Under the pieces are notes generated by a model. That model made no database searches and had not been told where the DNA came from. It worked only from the letters and a program-made list of their open reading frames with translations. From the NCBI RefSeq assembly GCF_030758345.1, contig NZ_JAVAMO010000010.1:62001-126000 (forward strand): a stretch of 64,000 bases of DNA, given 5' to 3'. The position numbers were made by a program, and so were the translations under genes. Source of the stretch: Ruegeria discodermiae (GTDB lineage Bacteria; Pseudomonadota; Alphaproteobacteria; Rhodobacterales; Rhodobacteraceae). Positions within the stretch are counted from its first letter, which is position 1; every line of letters starts with the position of its first letter. Below, piece by piece: positions 29,336 to 38,877 of the stretch.

Positions 29336-29426
29336 GATTAAGGTCACTGTGTAGGGCTCCTGTGTAGGAGTCGGCAAGCGCAAGCCCCTACTTGGGCATA
29401 AGTTTTTGAGAAATATGAGGTTTTTA

Positions 29427-29501
<75 letters not shown>

Positions 29502-29585
29502 ATCGTGGGCGGCTCTCTAGACCGAATGGCTCAACGGCGCAAGGGCTATCTGGACGGTTTTTTGTGGCTGCTGTAGAGAAAGGGA

Positions 29586-29741
29586 ATGGCAGAGCAAAGA
29601 CCATCCCGGGAACGTCAAAAACCCGATGCATCGCGTGAAGACCGGTTGAAATCCGCGTTGAAGGCAAACCTGGCGCGGCGTAAGGCGCAGGCGCGTAAGC
29701 GGGCGGATGGCCAGGATAAAAACGAGCAGACAGAAGGCTGA
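29586..29741 (+). CDS. Small basic protein upstream of murA (51 residues)
   Basis: Product starts MAEQRPSRERQKPDASREDR and continues with a Lys/Arg/Ala-rich helix (LKSALKANLARRKAQARKR). I recall similar short basic proteins directly before murA in Rhodobacteraceae. It begins with AAAGGGA just before the ATG, and murA starts seven bases after its stop, so the two are probably cotranscribed. Function unknown. Confidence 0.7.
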   Translation: MAEQRPSRERQKPDASREDRLKSALKANLARRKAQARKRADGQDKNEQTEG

Positions 29742-29747
29742 AGGCAG

Positions 29748-31013
29748 ATGGATTCGATTCTTGTGACGGGCAATGGCCCGCTGAATGGGCAGATTCCCAT
29801 TGCCGGGGCGAAAAACGCCTGTTTGACGCTGATGCCGGCGACGCTGCTCAGCGAAGAACCGCTGACGCTGACCAACGCGCCGCGGCTGAGTGACATCAAG
29901 ACCATGACGTTGCTTTTGCAGTCGCTGGGCGCCGAGGTGTCCTCGCTGCAGGATGGGCAGGTTCTGGCGATGTCGAGCCACGATTTGACCAGCCATACCG
30001 CTGACTATGACATCGTGCGCAAGATGCGGGCATCGAACCTTGTGCTGGGTCCGATGCTGGCGCGGCTGGGGCAGGCGGTGGTGTCGCTGCCGGGCGGCTG
30101 TGCCATCGGCGCGCGACCGATGGATCTGCATATCGAGGCGTTGGAAGCGCTGGGGGCGCAGATCGAACTCAAGGACGGCTACCTGCATGCGAAAGCGCCC
30201 GGCGGTCTGAAAGGGGCCGTGCATGAGATGCGGTTCGCCTCGGTCGGGGCGACCGAAAACATCGTGATGGCCGCTACGCTGGCCAAGGGAACGACCGTAC
30301 TCAAGAATGCAGCGCGTGAGCCCGAGATCGTCGATCTGGTCGAGTGCCTGCGCAAGATGGGCGCGCAGATCGCAGGCGAGGGGACCTCGACCATTGAAAT
30401 TCAGGGAGTCGACCGCCTGCACGGCGCGACTCATCAGGTGGTGACCGACAGGATCGAGTTGGGGACTTATATGCTGGCTCCGGCGATCTGCGGCGGTGAG
30501 GTCGAACTGCTGGGCGGACGGCTAGACCTTGTCGGTGCCTTTGTCGAAAAGCTGGATGCGGCCGCCATTGACGTGACCGAAACGGACAAGGGATTGAAGG
30601 TCAGACGCCGCAACGGGCGGGTGTCGGCGGTGAATGTCACGACCGAGCCGTTTCCGGGTTTTCCCACCGACCTACAGGCGCAGATGATGGCACTTTTGTG
30701 CACGGCGGAGGGTATTTCGGTGCTGGAGGAAAAGATTTTCGAGAACCGGTTCATGCACGCGCCGGAACTGACACGGATGGGGGCGCAAATCGACGTGCAT
30801 GGCGGTACGGCTACGGTGACGGGGGTCCAGCGGCTCAAAGGAGCGCCGGTGATGGCGACCGACCTGCGGGCCTCGGTCTCGCTGATCCTGGCGGGGTTGG
30901 CGGCCGAGGGTGAAACCGTGGTCAACCGGGTCTATCATCTGGATCGCGGATATGAGCATGTAGTGCGCAAGCTGGAAGGCGTAGGCGCAAGAATAGAACG
31001 GATCAAAGAGTGA
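29748..31013 (+). CDS. murA: UDP-N-acetylglucosamine 1-carboxyvinyltransferase
   Basis: First committed enzyme of peptidoglycan synthesis; transfers enolpyruvate from PEP to UDP-GlcNAc in the cytoplasm. 421 residues with the two inside-out alpha/beta domains: [17 protein letters not shown] (catalytic Lys-Asn), [15 protein letters not shown] (loop holding the PEP-reactive Cys) and [16 protein letters not shown] near the end. The stop codon overlaps the DUF2948 ATG as TGATG. Confidence 0.98.
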   Translation: MDSILVTGNGPLNGQIPIAGAKNACLTLMPATLLSEEPLTLTNAPRLSDIKTMTLLLQSLGAEVSSLQDGQVLAMSSHDLTSHTADYDIVRKMRASNLVLGPMLARLGQAVVSLPGGCAIGARPMDLHIEALEALGAQIELKDGYLHAKAPGGLKGAVHEMRFASVGATENIVMAATLAKGTTVLKNAAREPEIVDLVECLRKMGAQIAGEGTSTIEIQGVDRLHGATHQVVTDRIELGTYMLAPAICGGEVELLGGRLDLVGAFVEKLDAAAIDVTETDKGLKVRRRNGRVSAVNVTTEPFPGFPTDLQAQMMALLCTAEGISVLEEKIFENRFMHAPELTRMGAQIDVHGGTATVTGVQRLKGAPVMATDLRASVSLILAGLAAEGETVVNRVYHLDRGYEHVVRKLEGVGARIERIKE

Positions 31014-31489
31014 TGGTGGACGCAAGTTTCAAGGACGGAAGAGAGGCCCCGTTGAATCTGGGCGCACAGGATGCCGAGGATTTGCAGGTCATCGCAACCC
31101 TGTCGCAGGACGCGGTGTTTCCGATCACCGAAATGTCCTGGCGCGCAAAAGAACGGCGCTTTGCCATCCTGCTGAATCGGTTCCGCTGGGAGGATCGCGA
31201 CGCCGCTGAGCGCCGCAAGCGTGCCTATGAGCGTGTTCAGGCGCTGCTGGTTTTTGATAATGTTCTGTCGGTCGCAAGTCAGGGTGTCGATAGAAGCGAA
31301 GTCGATATGGTCCTGTCGTTGCTTTCGATCGCGTTCGAGCCCGGAGAGGACTGTACGGGTGAGATTGTGCTGACGCTGGCGGGCGACGGGGCGATCCGGC
31401 TGCGCATCGAAGCCCTTGATGCGACACTCAAGGACGTGACCCGGCCCTATATTGCACCGTCAAAGTATGCCCCAACCCATCCGGAATGA
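31013..31489 (+). CDS. DUF2948 family protein
   Basis: A 158-residue protein with the family core LNLGAQDAEDLQVIATLSQD, ITEMSWRAKERRFAILLNRF and the end RPYIAPSKYAP. Found downstream of murA in alphaproteobacteria as I recall; function unknown. The ATG (31013) overlaps the murA stop, and its own stop overlaps the start of the broken acetyltransferase (ATGA), so three genes are chained by coupling. Confidence 0.85.
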   Translation: MVDASFKDGREAPLNLGAQDAEDLQVIATLSQDAVFPITEMSWRAKERRFAILLNRFRWEDRDAAERRKRAYERVQALLVFDNVLSVASQGVDRSEVDMVLSLLSIAFEPGEDCTGEIVLTLAGDGAIRLRIEALDATLKDVTRPYIAPSKYAPTHPE

Positions 31490-32010
31490 TTGGGATTCGC
31501 GCTCTTACATCGGCTGAAGTGGACCTCTGGCGCGCGCTTCGAAACGAGGGCGCGCGGCTTTATCCCGAAGCCTTCATCGTCTCTTAAGAGGAAGCCGTCG
31601 CTCAGCCCAAAGAGCTCGATGCTCGCTTGCTGGATCAGGGTGGCCGGTTTGCGGCCTTTGACGGGGCGGACCCTGTGGGGATCGCCGCGCTGCGTCCGGA
31701 GGTGTTTGCGCGGTGCTGTCATCGTGGCTCGATCGGTCCCTTCTATGTGACAACTGCAGCCCAAGGCGGTGGCGCAGGGCGCGCATTGATGGCGGCGCTG
31801 ATTGATCATGCTCGGGCACATGGCATCTGGCAGCTTGAACTCTCGGTCGCCGCCGACAACGCTCGGGCGATCCGGTTTTATGAGAGTTGCGAGTTCAAGC
31901 GGCAGGGGCGTTTCCCCAATGCGGTGATCCTGCCCGACGGAGCGCAGGACGATCTGTTCTATACGCTCGACCTTCGGGACGCGGAAAGCGTCGCGGCGCA
32001 TAAGGCTTGA
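31486..32010 (+). pseudogene. GNAT acetyltransferase interrupted by an in-frame TAA
   Basis: From ATG 31486 the frame reads MIGIRALTSAEVDLWRALRN, then RLYPEAFIVS and a TAA stop (31585-31587), followed in the same frame by EEAVAQPKELDARLLDQGG and a normal GNAT domain: GPFYVTTAAQGGGAGRALM (acetyl-CoA loop QGGGAGRAL) and SVAADNARAIRFYESCEF. The frame is intact except for this single codon, so it is a recent nonsense mutation, a sequencing error, or a gene that now starts internally (TTG 31627). Confidence 0.75.
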
Positions 32011-32058
32011 GGCCGCGCGAAACCACGGGTATTCGGGCAGGGCAAAGGGGAATAATCG

Positions 32059-33360
32059 ATGCCTGTATTTCTGGATACAACCGCGCGCGATTTCGAGGCG
32101 GAATTCAAGGCGCTGCTGAGCGCCAAGCGCGAAGACAGCCCGGATGTGGATGCGGTTGTGGCTGATATCATCGCGGATGTGCGTGAACGTGGCGACGCTG
32201 CGGTGATCGAGTTGACCTCTCGGTTCGACCGTCTTGACCTGACGCCGGAAACGCTGGCCTTTTCACCTGACGAGATCGACATGGCTGTCAGCGATGTGAC
32301 TGCTGCGGATCGCACGGCGCTGGAACTGGCGGCGGATCGGATTCGGGCCTATCACCAGAAACAGATGCCCGAAGATGCCAGTTGGCAGGATGCCTGCGGC
32401 GCGACGCTGGGCTGGCGCTGGACGCCGGTGTCGGCGGCGGGGCTTTATGTGCCGGGCGGGTTGGCCTCTTATCCCTCTTCTGTGCTGATGAACGCGATCC
32501 CAGCGAAAGTTGCAGGAGTTGAACGGCTGGCGATCACGGTGCCCACCCCCGATGGCGTGGTCAATCCGCTGGTTTTGCTGGCGGCGCAACTGTCCGGCGT
32601 GGATGAGATCTATCGCATCGGCGGGGCGCAGGCGATTGCGGCGCTGGCCTATGGGACCGACGCGGTTGCCCCGGTCGACAAGATCACCGGCCCCGGCAAT
32701 GCTTATGTGGCGGCGGCCAAGCGCCGGGTGTTTGGCAAGGTCGGCATCGACATGATCGCAGGCCCGTCCGAGATTCTGGTCATCGCCGACCAGGACAATG
32801 ATCCCGACTGGATCGCGCTGGACCTGCTCAGCCAGGCCGAACATGATGAAAGCGCCCAGTCGATCCTGATCACCGATGATGCCGGTTTTGGCCGTGCCGT
32901 GGCGGAGGCGGTGAATACGCGCCTGCAAACCCTAGAACGCGCCGCCATTGCCGGGGCGTCCTGGCGCGATTTCGGCGCTGTCATCACGGTTCGTTCGCTG
33001 GACGAGGCCGCCGAACTGTCGAACCGGATCGCGCCGGAACATCTGGAGCTTTGCGTGGCCGAGCCCGAGGCCTTGTCGCAAAAGACCGTCCATGCTGGCG
33101 CCATCTTCCTAGGCCAATACACACCCGAAGCCATCGGCGACTATGTGGGCGGGCCGAACCATGTGCTGCCGACTGCCCGTTCGGCGCGGTTCTCCTCCGG
33201 CCTCAGCGTGATGGATTTTCTAAAACGCACCACGCTCAGCCAGATGACACCGGCAGCCCTTCGTGCTATCGGGCCTTCGGCTGAAACTTTGGCCCAATCT
33301 GAAAGCCTTGAGGCGCATGGTCTGTCCGTGCGGGCGCGTCTCGATCAACTCAACAGGTGA
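32059..33360 (+). CDS. hisD: Histidinol dehydrogenase
   Basis: Oxidises L-histidinol to L-histidine with two NAD molecules, the last histidine-biosynthesis step. 433 residues with IGGAQAIAALAYGTD, the signature region VDKITGPGNAYVAAAKR, GIDMIAGPSEILVIAD and the zinc site LLSQAEHDESAQSILI. GGGGAATAATCG precedes the ATG. No other his genes are nearby, which matches the dispersed his genes of roseobacters. Confidence 0.98.
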   Translation: MPVFLDTTARDFEAEFKALLSAKREDSPDVDAVVADIIADVRERGDAAVIELTSRFDRLDLTPETLAFSPDEIDMAVSDVTAADRTALELAADRIRAYHQKQMPEDASWQDACGATLGWRWTPVSAAGLYVPGGLASYPSSVLMNAIPAKVAGVERLAITVPTPDGVVNPLVLLAAQLSGVDEIYRIGGAQAIAALAYGTDAVAPVDKITGPGNAYVAAAKRRVFGKVGIDMIAGPSEILVIADQDNDPDWIALDLLSQAEHDESAQSILITDDAGFGRAVAEAVNTRLQTLERAAIAGASWRDFGAVITVRSLDEAAELSNRIAPEHLELCVAEPEALSQKTVHAGAIFLGQYTPEAIGDYVGGPNHVLPTARSARFSSGLSVMDFLKRTTLSQMTPAALRAIGPSAETLAQSESLEAHGLSVRARLDQLNR

Positions 33361-33365
33361 TGCCC

Positions 33366-33845
33366 ATGTCGCGTATTGTCGATATTGCGCTGGATGACGC
33401 TGGTCTGCCGCCACCAACGCCCGAAATCGAACAGGAACGGCGCGTGGCCGTGTTCGATTTGCTGGAAGATAACAGCTTCGTATTGCCTGCGCGCAATGAC
33501 CGCGCCGTGCCCGAGGGCCCTTACCGGGTGAACCTGTCGATCCGCGAAAAGCGCTTGGTGTTCGACGTGAACACGGAAGAGGACGAAAAGGCGGCCGAAT
33601 TTCACCTGTCGCTGGGCCCCTTCCGGCAGGTGGTGAAGGATTACTTCCAGATTTGCGAGAGCTATTTCAACGCGGTCAAAACCCTGCCGCCCAGCCAGAT
33701 CGAGACTATCGACATGGCCCGGCGCGGCATCCACAACGAAGGCAGCCGGGTCCTGCAGGAAAGGCTGGAGGGCAAGGTTGCGGTCGACACCGATACCGCC
33801 CGCCGCCTCTTCACGCTGATCTGCGTGCTGCATTTCGGAGGCTAG
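33366..33845 (+). CDS. UPF0262 family protein
   Basis: A 159-residue protein with the UPF0262 pattern: IEQERRVAVFDLLEDNSF, GPYRVNLSIREKRLVFDV, FRQVVKDYFQICESYFNAV and DMARRGIHNEGSRVLQERL. Function unknown. ATG 33366 (MSRIVDIALDD) fits AGGTG spacing best; ATG 33360, overlapping the hisD stop as TGATG, is an alternative. It is followed three bases later by the phosphatase gene. Confidence 0.88.
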   Translation: MSRIVDIALDDAGLPPPTPEIEQERRVAVFDLLEDNSFVLPARNDRAVPEGPYRVNLSIREKRLVFDVNTEEDEKAAEFHLSLGPFRQVVKDYFQICESYFNAVKTLPPSQIETIDMARRGIHNEGSRVLQERLEGKVAVDTDTARRLFTLICVLHFGG

Positions 33846-33848
33846 GGC

Positions 33849-34307
33849 GTGACGGAGCTGCCGCAGTCGATCCTGTTTTGTTGCGATCACAACGCGGTCC
33901 GGTCCCCGATGGCCGAGGGGATCATGAAGAAATTCTATGGCACCGGCACCTATGTGCAATCCGCCGGTGTTCATAATGATCTGGAGATCGACGGGTTCTG
34001 CATCGCAGTTTGCCAGGAACTGAATGTCGAGCTCAGCCGCCATCGCTCGCGCAGCTTCGACGAGATGGAGCAGTGGGGCGACGATCTGAGCTCTTTCGAC
34101 CTGATCGTGGCGCTGTCTCCGGCCAGCCAGCGCCGGGCCTTGGAACTGACGCGTTTCTTTCATCTGGATGTGGAATATTGGCCGATCATGGACCCCACCG
34201 GTCTGGGCGAGGGCCGCAATGATAAGCTTGTCCATTATCGGCAGACGCGCGATCAGATCATCAAGCATCTGAAAGACCGCTGGGGCGAACCGACGGAGGT
34301 CCAATGA
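33849..34307 (+). CDS. Low-molecular-weight protein tyrosine phosphatase-like protein
   Basis: A 152-residue LMW-PTP/arsenate-reductase fold. The P-loop reads CCDHNAVRSPMAEG (C-x-x-N-x-x-R-S form) at the N-terminus; the C-terminal aspartate region is IMDPTG, in place of the usual DP acid. The LMW-PTP family acts on phosphotyrosine or arsenate; which one applies is unknown. GTG start; the stop overlaps the following gene by four bases (ATGA). Confidence 0.8.
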   Translation: MTELPQSILFCCDHNAVRSPMAEGIMKKFYGTGTYVQSAGVHNDLEIDGFCIAVCQELNVELSRHRSRSFDEMEQWGDDLSSFDLIVALSPASQRRALELTRFFHLDVEYWPIMDPTGLGEGRNDKLVHYRQTRDQIIKHLKDRWGEPTEVQ

Positions 34308-34705
34308 CAGAGACGGTGAAGAAGTATTTTGAGGCGTTCAATGCGGGCGATATTGCGGGTATGCTGGCCTGCCTGTCCGACGACGTGGCCCACCACGTGA
34401 ACGAGGGGCAGGTGCGTGTCGGCAAGGATCAGTTCGCTGCCTTCTGCGCCCATATGAACCGCTGCTACAAGGAAGTGCTGACCGATATGGTCGTGTTCGA
34501 GGCCGAAGGCGGCACACGCGCGGCGGCGGAATATGTGGTCAACGGCACCTATTTGGAGACCGATGACGGCCTGCCAGAGGCGACCGGTCAGACCTACCGC
34601 CTGCCTGCGGGATCGTTTTTTGATCTTTCGGATGGGCTTATCACCCGGGTGACCACCTATTACAATCTGGCTGATTGGACCAAGCAGGTGACCGGTTCGG
34701 ATTGA
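34304..34705 (+). CDS. NTF2-like/SnoaL (ketosteroid isomerase-related) protein
   Basis: A 133-residue cone-shaped alpha+beta barrel protein: VKKYFEAFNAGDIAGMLACL at the start, then LSDDVAHHVNEGQVRVG and FFDLSDGLITRVTTYYNLADW at the end. These are small-molecule binding or isomerase folds with varied roles; no substrate is predicted. It is coupled to the phosphatase gene by an ATGA overlap and precedes the acetyltransferase and hydrolase genes. Confidence 0.8.
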   Translation: MTETVKKYFEAFNAGDIAGMLACLSDDVAHHVNEGQVRVGKDQFAAFCAHMNRCYKEVLTDMVVFEAEGGTRAAAEYVVNGTYLETDDGLPEATGQTYRLPAGSFFDLSDGLITRVTTYYNLADWTKQVTGSD

Positions 34706-34744
34706 CGTCAGTCTGCAATCGATCACAGGAGAGAAAGGCCAGAC

Positions 34745-35326
34745 ATGCATATCGAAGCGCTGAGCGGTCAGAAACTTGTGGACTCACTGGAGGATGTGGC
34801 GCGGCTGCGGATCGAGGTGTTCCGCGACTGGCCCTATCTTTATGATGGCGATCTGAAATACGAGCATGAGTACCTGAAATCTTATGCCGAATCCGCCTCG
34901 GCCATTCTTGTGGGCGCTTTTGACGGCGACAAGCTGGTGGGCGGATCCACCGGGATGGCGTTGCTGGAACATGCCGACGATTTCTCTGCCGCTTTTGAGG
35001 GCACCGATCTGGATCTCGGCACGATTTTCTATTGCGCGGAATCGGTGTTGCTGCCGCAATATCGCGGGCAAGGGATCGGGCATCGCTTCTTCGATCTGCG
35101 TGAAGAACACGCCCGAGAGCTGGGATTCTCAAAATGTGCCTTTTGCGGCGTCGTGCGCCCCAAGGATCACCCCGCCCGCCCCGCCGATTACCGTCCGCTG
35201 GACGGGTTCTGGACCAAGCGGGGTTATCACCAGTTACCGGGTGTCGTTGCGCAGTTTTCGTGGAAAGACCTTGGCGATGAGGCTGAAAGCCCGAAGAACC
35301 TGCAATTCTGGATTCGCGATCTCTGA
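34745..35326 (+). CDS. GNAT family N-acetyltransferase
   Basis: A 193-residue acetyltransferase. The acetyl-CoA loop appears as LLPQYRGQGIGHRFFDL, with ESV just before it and FCGVVRPKDHPARPADYRPL afterwards. That later motif is typical of a GNAT group often found beside carbon-nitrogen hydrolases, which is the case here. Substrate unknown. GGAGAG lies upstream of the ATG. Confidence 0.85.
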   Translation: MHIEALSGQKLVDSLEDVARLRIEVFRDWPYLYDGDLKYEHEYLKSYAESASAILVGAFDGDKLVGGSTGMALLEHADDFSAAFEGTDLDLGTIFYCAESVLLPQYRGQGIGHRFFDLREEHARELGFSKCAFCGVVRPKDHPARPADYRPLDGFWTKRGYHQLPGVVAQFSWKDLGDEAESPKNLQFWIRDL

Positions 35327-35350
35327 TATCGTCTTACCGGGAGTTTCGGA

Positions 35351-36253
35351 ATGAAAGTCGCCACTGCCGCCTATCCGCTCGACTGGCTCGACAGCTGGGC
35401 GCAATACGAGGACAAAATCGCTACCTGGGTTGCACAGGCTGCAGAGCAGGGCGCTGATCTACTGGTCTTTCCCGAATACGGCGCGATGGAGCTGTCGACA
35501 CTGGCAGGGGCCGAGGCGGCAGACGATCTGGCCAGCTCGATCCACGCTGTATCTGAACGGATGGAGAAGGCCGCAGCGCTGCACCAAAAGCTGGCGGCGG
35601 AATACCGGGTGCATATTCTGGGGGCGTCGGCGCCAATTGTCGAAACGACTGCTCTTCCGGTCAACCGCGCCGAGCTTTACGCGCCATCCGGTTTGCGGGA
35701 CCATCAGGATAAGCAGATCATGACCCGGTTCGAGCGCGAGGAGTGGGGCATCGCGCCCGGTGGTCCTCTGAAATTGTTCGAGACCGCGCTGGGGCGGATC
35801 GGCATCCTGATTTGTTATGACAGCGAGTTTCCGCTGCTGGGTCGCGCGCTTGCTGAGGCTGATCTCATCCTGGTGCCGTCCTGCACCGAAGCGCTTGCGG
35901 GCTATTGGCGGGTACGGGTCGGGGCGATGGCGCGCGCGCTGGAAAACCAGTGCGTGACCGTGATGTCCTCGATCGTGGGGCGCAACGACTGGTCACAGGC
36001 GGTGGACATGAACACCGGCGCCGGCGGCATCTTTGGGCCACCCGACAAGGGCTTTCCAGCAACCGGTGTTCTGGCCGAGGGGAAGATGAATACACCCGGC
36101 TGGACCTATGCCGAGGTTGATTTGGCCACGATCACCGAGGTGCGCCGGGATGGGGCCGTGCTGAACCGGCAGCACTGGAGCAAGCAGGACCACCGATCCG
36201 TGGCCGAACCGGTTCGTTTTTTCCGCGACGCCATCGAGCAGGTCAGCCCCTGA
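35351..36253 (+). CDS. Carbon-nitrogen hydrolase (nitrilase superfamily)
   Basis: A 300-residue amidase/nitrilase-fold enzyme with the Glu-Lys-Cys triad visible as VFPEYGAMEL (Glu), the Lys in DKQIMTRFEREEWGI, and GILICYDSEFPLLGRAL (Cys). It would hydrolyse a non-peptide C-N bond; I see nothing that identifies the substrate. It lies 24 bases after the GNAT gene, so an acetylate/deacylate pair on one metabolite is possible but speculative. Confidence 0.88.
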   Translation: MKVATAAYPLDWLDSWAQYEDKIATWVAQAAEQGADLLVFPEYGAMELSTLAGAEAADDLASSIHAVSERMEKAAALHQKLAAEYRVHILGASAPIVETTALPVNRAELYAPSGLRDHQDKQIMTRFEREEWGIAPGGPLKLFETALGRIGILICYDSEFPLLGRALAEADLILVPSCTEALAGYWRVRVGAMARALENQCVTVMSSIVGRNDWSQAVDMNTGAGGIFGPPDKGFPATGVLAEGKMNTPGWTYAEVDLATITEVRRDGAVLNRQHWSKQDHRSVAEPVRFFRDAIEQVSP

Positions 36254-36383
36254 AGGACAAGGTCGCAACGCCGGCTCAAGAAATCGGATTAATTCCGGCA
36301 AAGGTACCTTGAAAAAAAGCGCAAATGGGACCATTTAAGCGCACGGCCTGCATCTGAGCGGGCAAAACTGTAATGGAGACAAC

Positions 36384-36602
36384 ATGGCCAAGGAAGATAC
36401 GCTCGAATTTCCCGGTGTCGTGAAGGAACTCCTGCCTAATGCGACGTTTCGGGTCGAGCTGGAAAACGGCCATGAGATCATCGCACATACGGCAGGCAAG
36501 ATGCGCAAGAACCGCATCCGCGTTCTGGCTGGCGACAAGGTTCAAGTCGAAATGACCCCCTACGATCTGACCAAGGGTCGGATCAACTACCGCTTCAAGT
36601 AA
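36384..36602 (+). CDS. infA: Translation initiation factor IF-1
   Basis: A 72-residue OB-fold protein that binds the ribosomal A site during initiation. [20 protein letters not shown] at the start and [20 protein letters not shown] at the end are diagnostic. GGAGACAAC precedes the ATG. It begins the conserved infA-maf-rng-yacG cluster. Confidence 0.99.
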   Translation: MAKEDTLEFPGVVKELLPNATFRVELENGHEIIAHTAGKMRKNRIRVLAGDKVQVEMTPYDLTKGRINYRFK

Positions 36603-36613
36603 CGCCGCCCTCA

Positions 36614-37192
36614 ATGGCGTTCATTCTCGGATCGGGCAGCCCCAGACGGCTGGACCTGCTGGCCCAGCTTGGCGTGCAGCCCGATGCCGCCCGCCCGCCC
36701 GACATTGACGAAACCCCTGCCAGGGGCGAATTGCCGCGTCCCTATTGCGTCCGGATCGCGCGCGAAAAGGCATTGGCAGTCGAGGCAGGTGACGATGACC
36801 TCGTCCTCTGCGCCGACACCACGGTTGCGCTGGGGCAGCGTATCATGGGCAAGCCCGAGGATGCGGGCGAAGCGGCACAGTTTCTCTATGCGCTCTCGGG
36901 GCGCCGCCACCGGGTCATCACGGCTGTGGCCCTGCGCAGAGGCGCACGCCTTTGGCAACGCGATGTCGTGAGCAACGTGAAATTCAAACGCCTCTCTGAT
37001 GCGGAGGTGAACGCCTATCTCGCCACCGGCGATTGGCAGGGCAAGGCCGGGGCCTATGCCATTCAAGGGCCTGCCGGCGCATTTGTCCCGTGGATCAGCG
37101 GCTCGTTCACCGGCATTGTGGGGCTACCGCTTGCCGAAACTGCAGGTCTGCTGCAGGCTGCGGGCTATCCGCTCTATCGCGAGGCATCATGA
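36614..37192 (+). CDS. maf: Maf family nucleoside triphosphate pyrophosphatase
   Basis: Hydrolyses non-canonical or methylated NTPs to NMPs, a house-cleaning role. 192 residues with [17 protein letters not shown] at the N-terminus, [29 protein letters not shown] and [20 protein letters not shown]. It starts 11 bases after infA and its stop overlaps the next ATG (ATGA). Confidence 0.95.
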   Translation: MAFILGSGSPRRLDLLAQLGVQPDAARPPDIDETPARGELPRPYCVRIAREKALAVEAGDDDLVLCADTTVALGQRIMGKPEDAGEAAQFLYALSGRRHRVITAVALRRGARLWQRDVVSNVKFKRLSDAEVNAYLATGDWQGKAGAYAIQGPAGAFVPWISGSFTGIVGLPLAETAGLLQAAGYPLYREAS

Positions 37193-38211
37193 AGGGACGC
37201 ACCATCATCCTCGACCATATCCGGGATCGCGAAGCTGCCGCGCTGCTGGTCGATGGCAAGCTGGACGATTTCCTGATCGCCGCTGATGCGCCCGCGCCCG
37301 GCACGATCTACCGCGCCCGCGCCGACCGCCCCGTAAAGGGTCAGGGTGGCATGTTCCTGGCCACCCCCGATGGCCCGGCCTTTCTGCGCCAGGTCAAAGG
37401 ACTGGCCCCGGGCGCGCCACTGCCGGTGCAGGTCACCGGCTATCCCGAACCGGGCAAAGCGATCCCTGTGACCGCAAAGCTGCTGTTCAAGAGCCGCTAC
37501 GCCATCGTCACACCCAGCGCGCCGGGCCTAAATGTCTCGCGCAGCATCAAGGATGAGGACGAGCGCGATCGCCTGCAGGAGATTGCGCATGACGAGATGG
37601 GCGGAAGCGACTTTGGTCTGATTCTGCGGTCGGCTTGCGCGGGCGCCGACGCGGAAGAAATCGCCGAGGATATCGCCCAGATGGCCGACCTCGCCGCGCA
37701 GGTGCTGCAGGATAGCGAAGGCGCGCCGAAGCGACTGGCAGACGGGGACGGCCCGCATGTACAGGCCTGGCGCGACTGGACTGACCCGGCCGAGGTTGTG
37801 ACCCAGCCCGGCGGGTTCGCCGAGCATGGTGTTCTGGATCTGCTTGACGACGCGCTCTCTACCCGCGCCCCGCTTGCCGGCGGCGGATTTCTCTTCATCG
37901 AGCCCACGCGGGCGCTGGTCGCGGTGGACGTCAATACCGGCAGTGACACATCGCTGGCGGCTGGTCAGAAAGCCAATTTCGCCTGCGCCAAAGCCCTGCC
38001 GCGCGCGCTGCGCATACGGGGCCTTGGCGGCCAGATCGTGCTGGATCTCGCCCCCATGGCGAAGAAAGACCGGCGCGGCTTTGAATCCGCCCTGCGCGCC
38101 GCTCTGCGCGCGGATAGCGAGGAAACCACACTGGCAGGCTGGACCCCGCTGGGCCATTTCGAACTGCAACGCAAACGCGGACGCGTCCCGGTCTCGGAGG
38201 TGCTGAGATGA
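37189..38211 (+). CDS. Ribonuclease E/G family protein, short form
   Basis: A 340-residue RNase E/G-type endonuclease core. [21 protein letters not shown] starts an S1-like region; the catalytic DNase I-like part contains [20 protein letters not shown] and [20 protein letters not shown], carrying the two metal-binding aspartates (VDVN and LDLA). The protein ends before the CPxC zinc-link of full-length RNase E/G, so tetramer formation as in E. coli is not expected. The start overlaps the maf stop (ATGA) and its end overlaps yacG (ATGA). Confidence 0.88.
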   Translation: MKGRTIILDHIRDREAAALLVDGKLDDFLIAADAPAPGTIYRARADRPVKGQGGMFLATPDGPAFLRQVKGLAPGAPLPVQVTGYPEPGKAIPVTAKLLFKSRYAIVTPSAPGLNVSRSIKDEDERDRLQEIAHDEMGGSDFGLILRSACAGADAEEIAEDIAQMADLAAQVLQDSEGAPKRLADGDGPHVQAWRDWTDPAEVVTQPGGFAEHGVLDLLDDALSTRAPLAGGGFLFIEPTRALVAVDVNTGSDTSLAAGQKANFACAKALPRALRIRGLGGQIVLDLAPMAKKDRRGFESALRAALRADSEETTLAGWTPLGHFELQRKRGRVPVSEVLR

Positions 38212-38390
38212 GCTGTCCGATCTGCGGTCAGGAGACCCGTAAAAGCTATCGTCCCTTCTGCTCGAAACGCTGCGCTGACCTTGATCTGGCCAACTGGTTC
38301 AACGGCAGCTACGCAGTCCCCTCAACCGAGCCCGAAACCCCTGAGGATGCGCCGCAGGAGACTGGCGAAACACCGCCACGCCCACACTGA
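38208..38390 (+). CDS. yacG: DNA gyrase inhibitor/zinc-ribbon protein YacG
   Basis: A 60-residue zinc protein with the four-cysteine motif CPICGQ and FCSKRCADLDLANW, the YacG signature. In E. coli YacG binds GyrB and blocks DNA binding. The C-terminal tail is acidic and proline-rich. It is the last gene of the infA cluster and is coupled to the RNase gene. Confidence 0.92.
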   Translation: MSCPICGQETRKSYRPFCSKRCADLDLANWFNGSYAVPSTEPETPEDAPQETGETPPRPH

Positions 38391-38469
38391 AAAAAGATCA
38401 ATTAGCCTCTGGACACCGCCTGAGCCTACGCATAGAACGCCCCCACCCAAAGGCCCAAGCCTTTCCCGT

Positions 38470-38544
38470 GCCCGGGTAGCTCAGGGGTAGAGCAGTGGAT
38501 TGAAAATCCTCGTGTCGGTGGTTCGATTCCGCCCCCGGGCACCA
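38470..38544 (+). tRNA. tRNA-Phe (GAA anticodon)
   Basis: Acceptor arms GCCCGGG and CCCGGGC pair, the anticodon loop TTGAAAA carries GAA, the T-arm holds GTTCGATTC and CCA is encoded. The accessory segment begins right after its 3' end, so it is a likely insertion point, though no duplicated 3' end was found downstream. Confidence 0.97.
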
Positions 38545-38877
38545 CTAAAACAATCTAAACCATTATATATCAGTAATTTAGCTAATACCACAATTCCAAG
38601 AATGTACGGCTCTATGGACAGTTTTTCTGCCGCAATAGTTGGCTGCATGTTTGAAGCTTTTCTCTTGGTGCATCTGAGAAAGCCTCTGCGCTAGAGAAAA
38701 TTCGGACGTTGTTCGACTACTATCTTTTTTGCCTTGCCCCTCTGGCAGGGCAGATGCTTACCCCACGGTTCGCTATTGAAATGTTGCTTAGGTAAGTAGC
38801 GGAGCATGAATTCAATTATAGGGTGACTTGCCGCTCCTTCGCAGATTGATGGCAAGATATTTCGTGGTTAGTATGCG
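38545..38877. other. Gene-free leader of the accessory segment
   Basis: A 333-base AT-rich stretch between tRNA-Phe and the HerA-type gene. No gene is supported; one 30-codon frame (38601-38693) lacks a ribosome binding site. A GC-rich stem (TGCCC...GGGCA near 38737-38752) is visible. The operon promoter should lie here but no clear -35/-10 pair stands out. Confidence 0.5.

Noticed and set aside
38601-38693. 30-codon frame after tRNA-Phe
   Set aside because: No ribosome binding site, no coupling and no recognisable feature.
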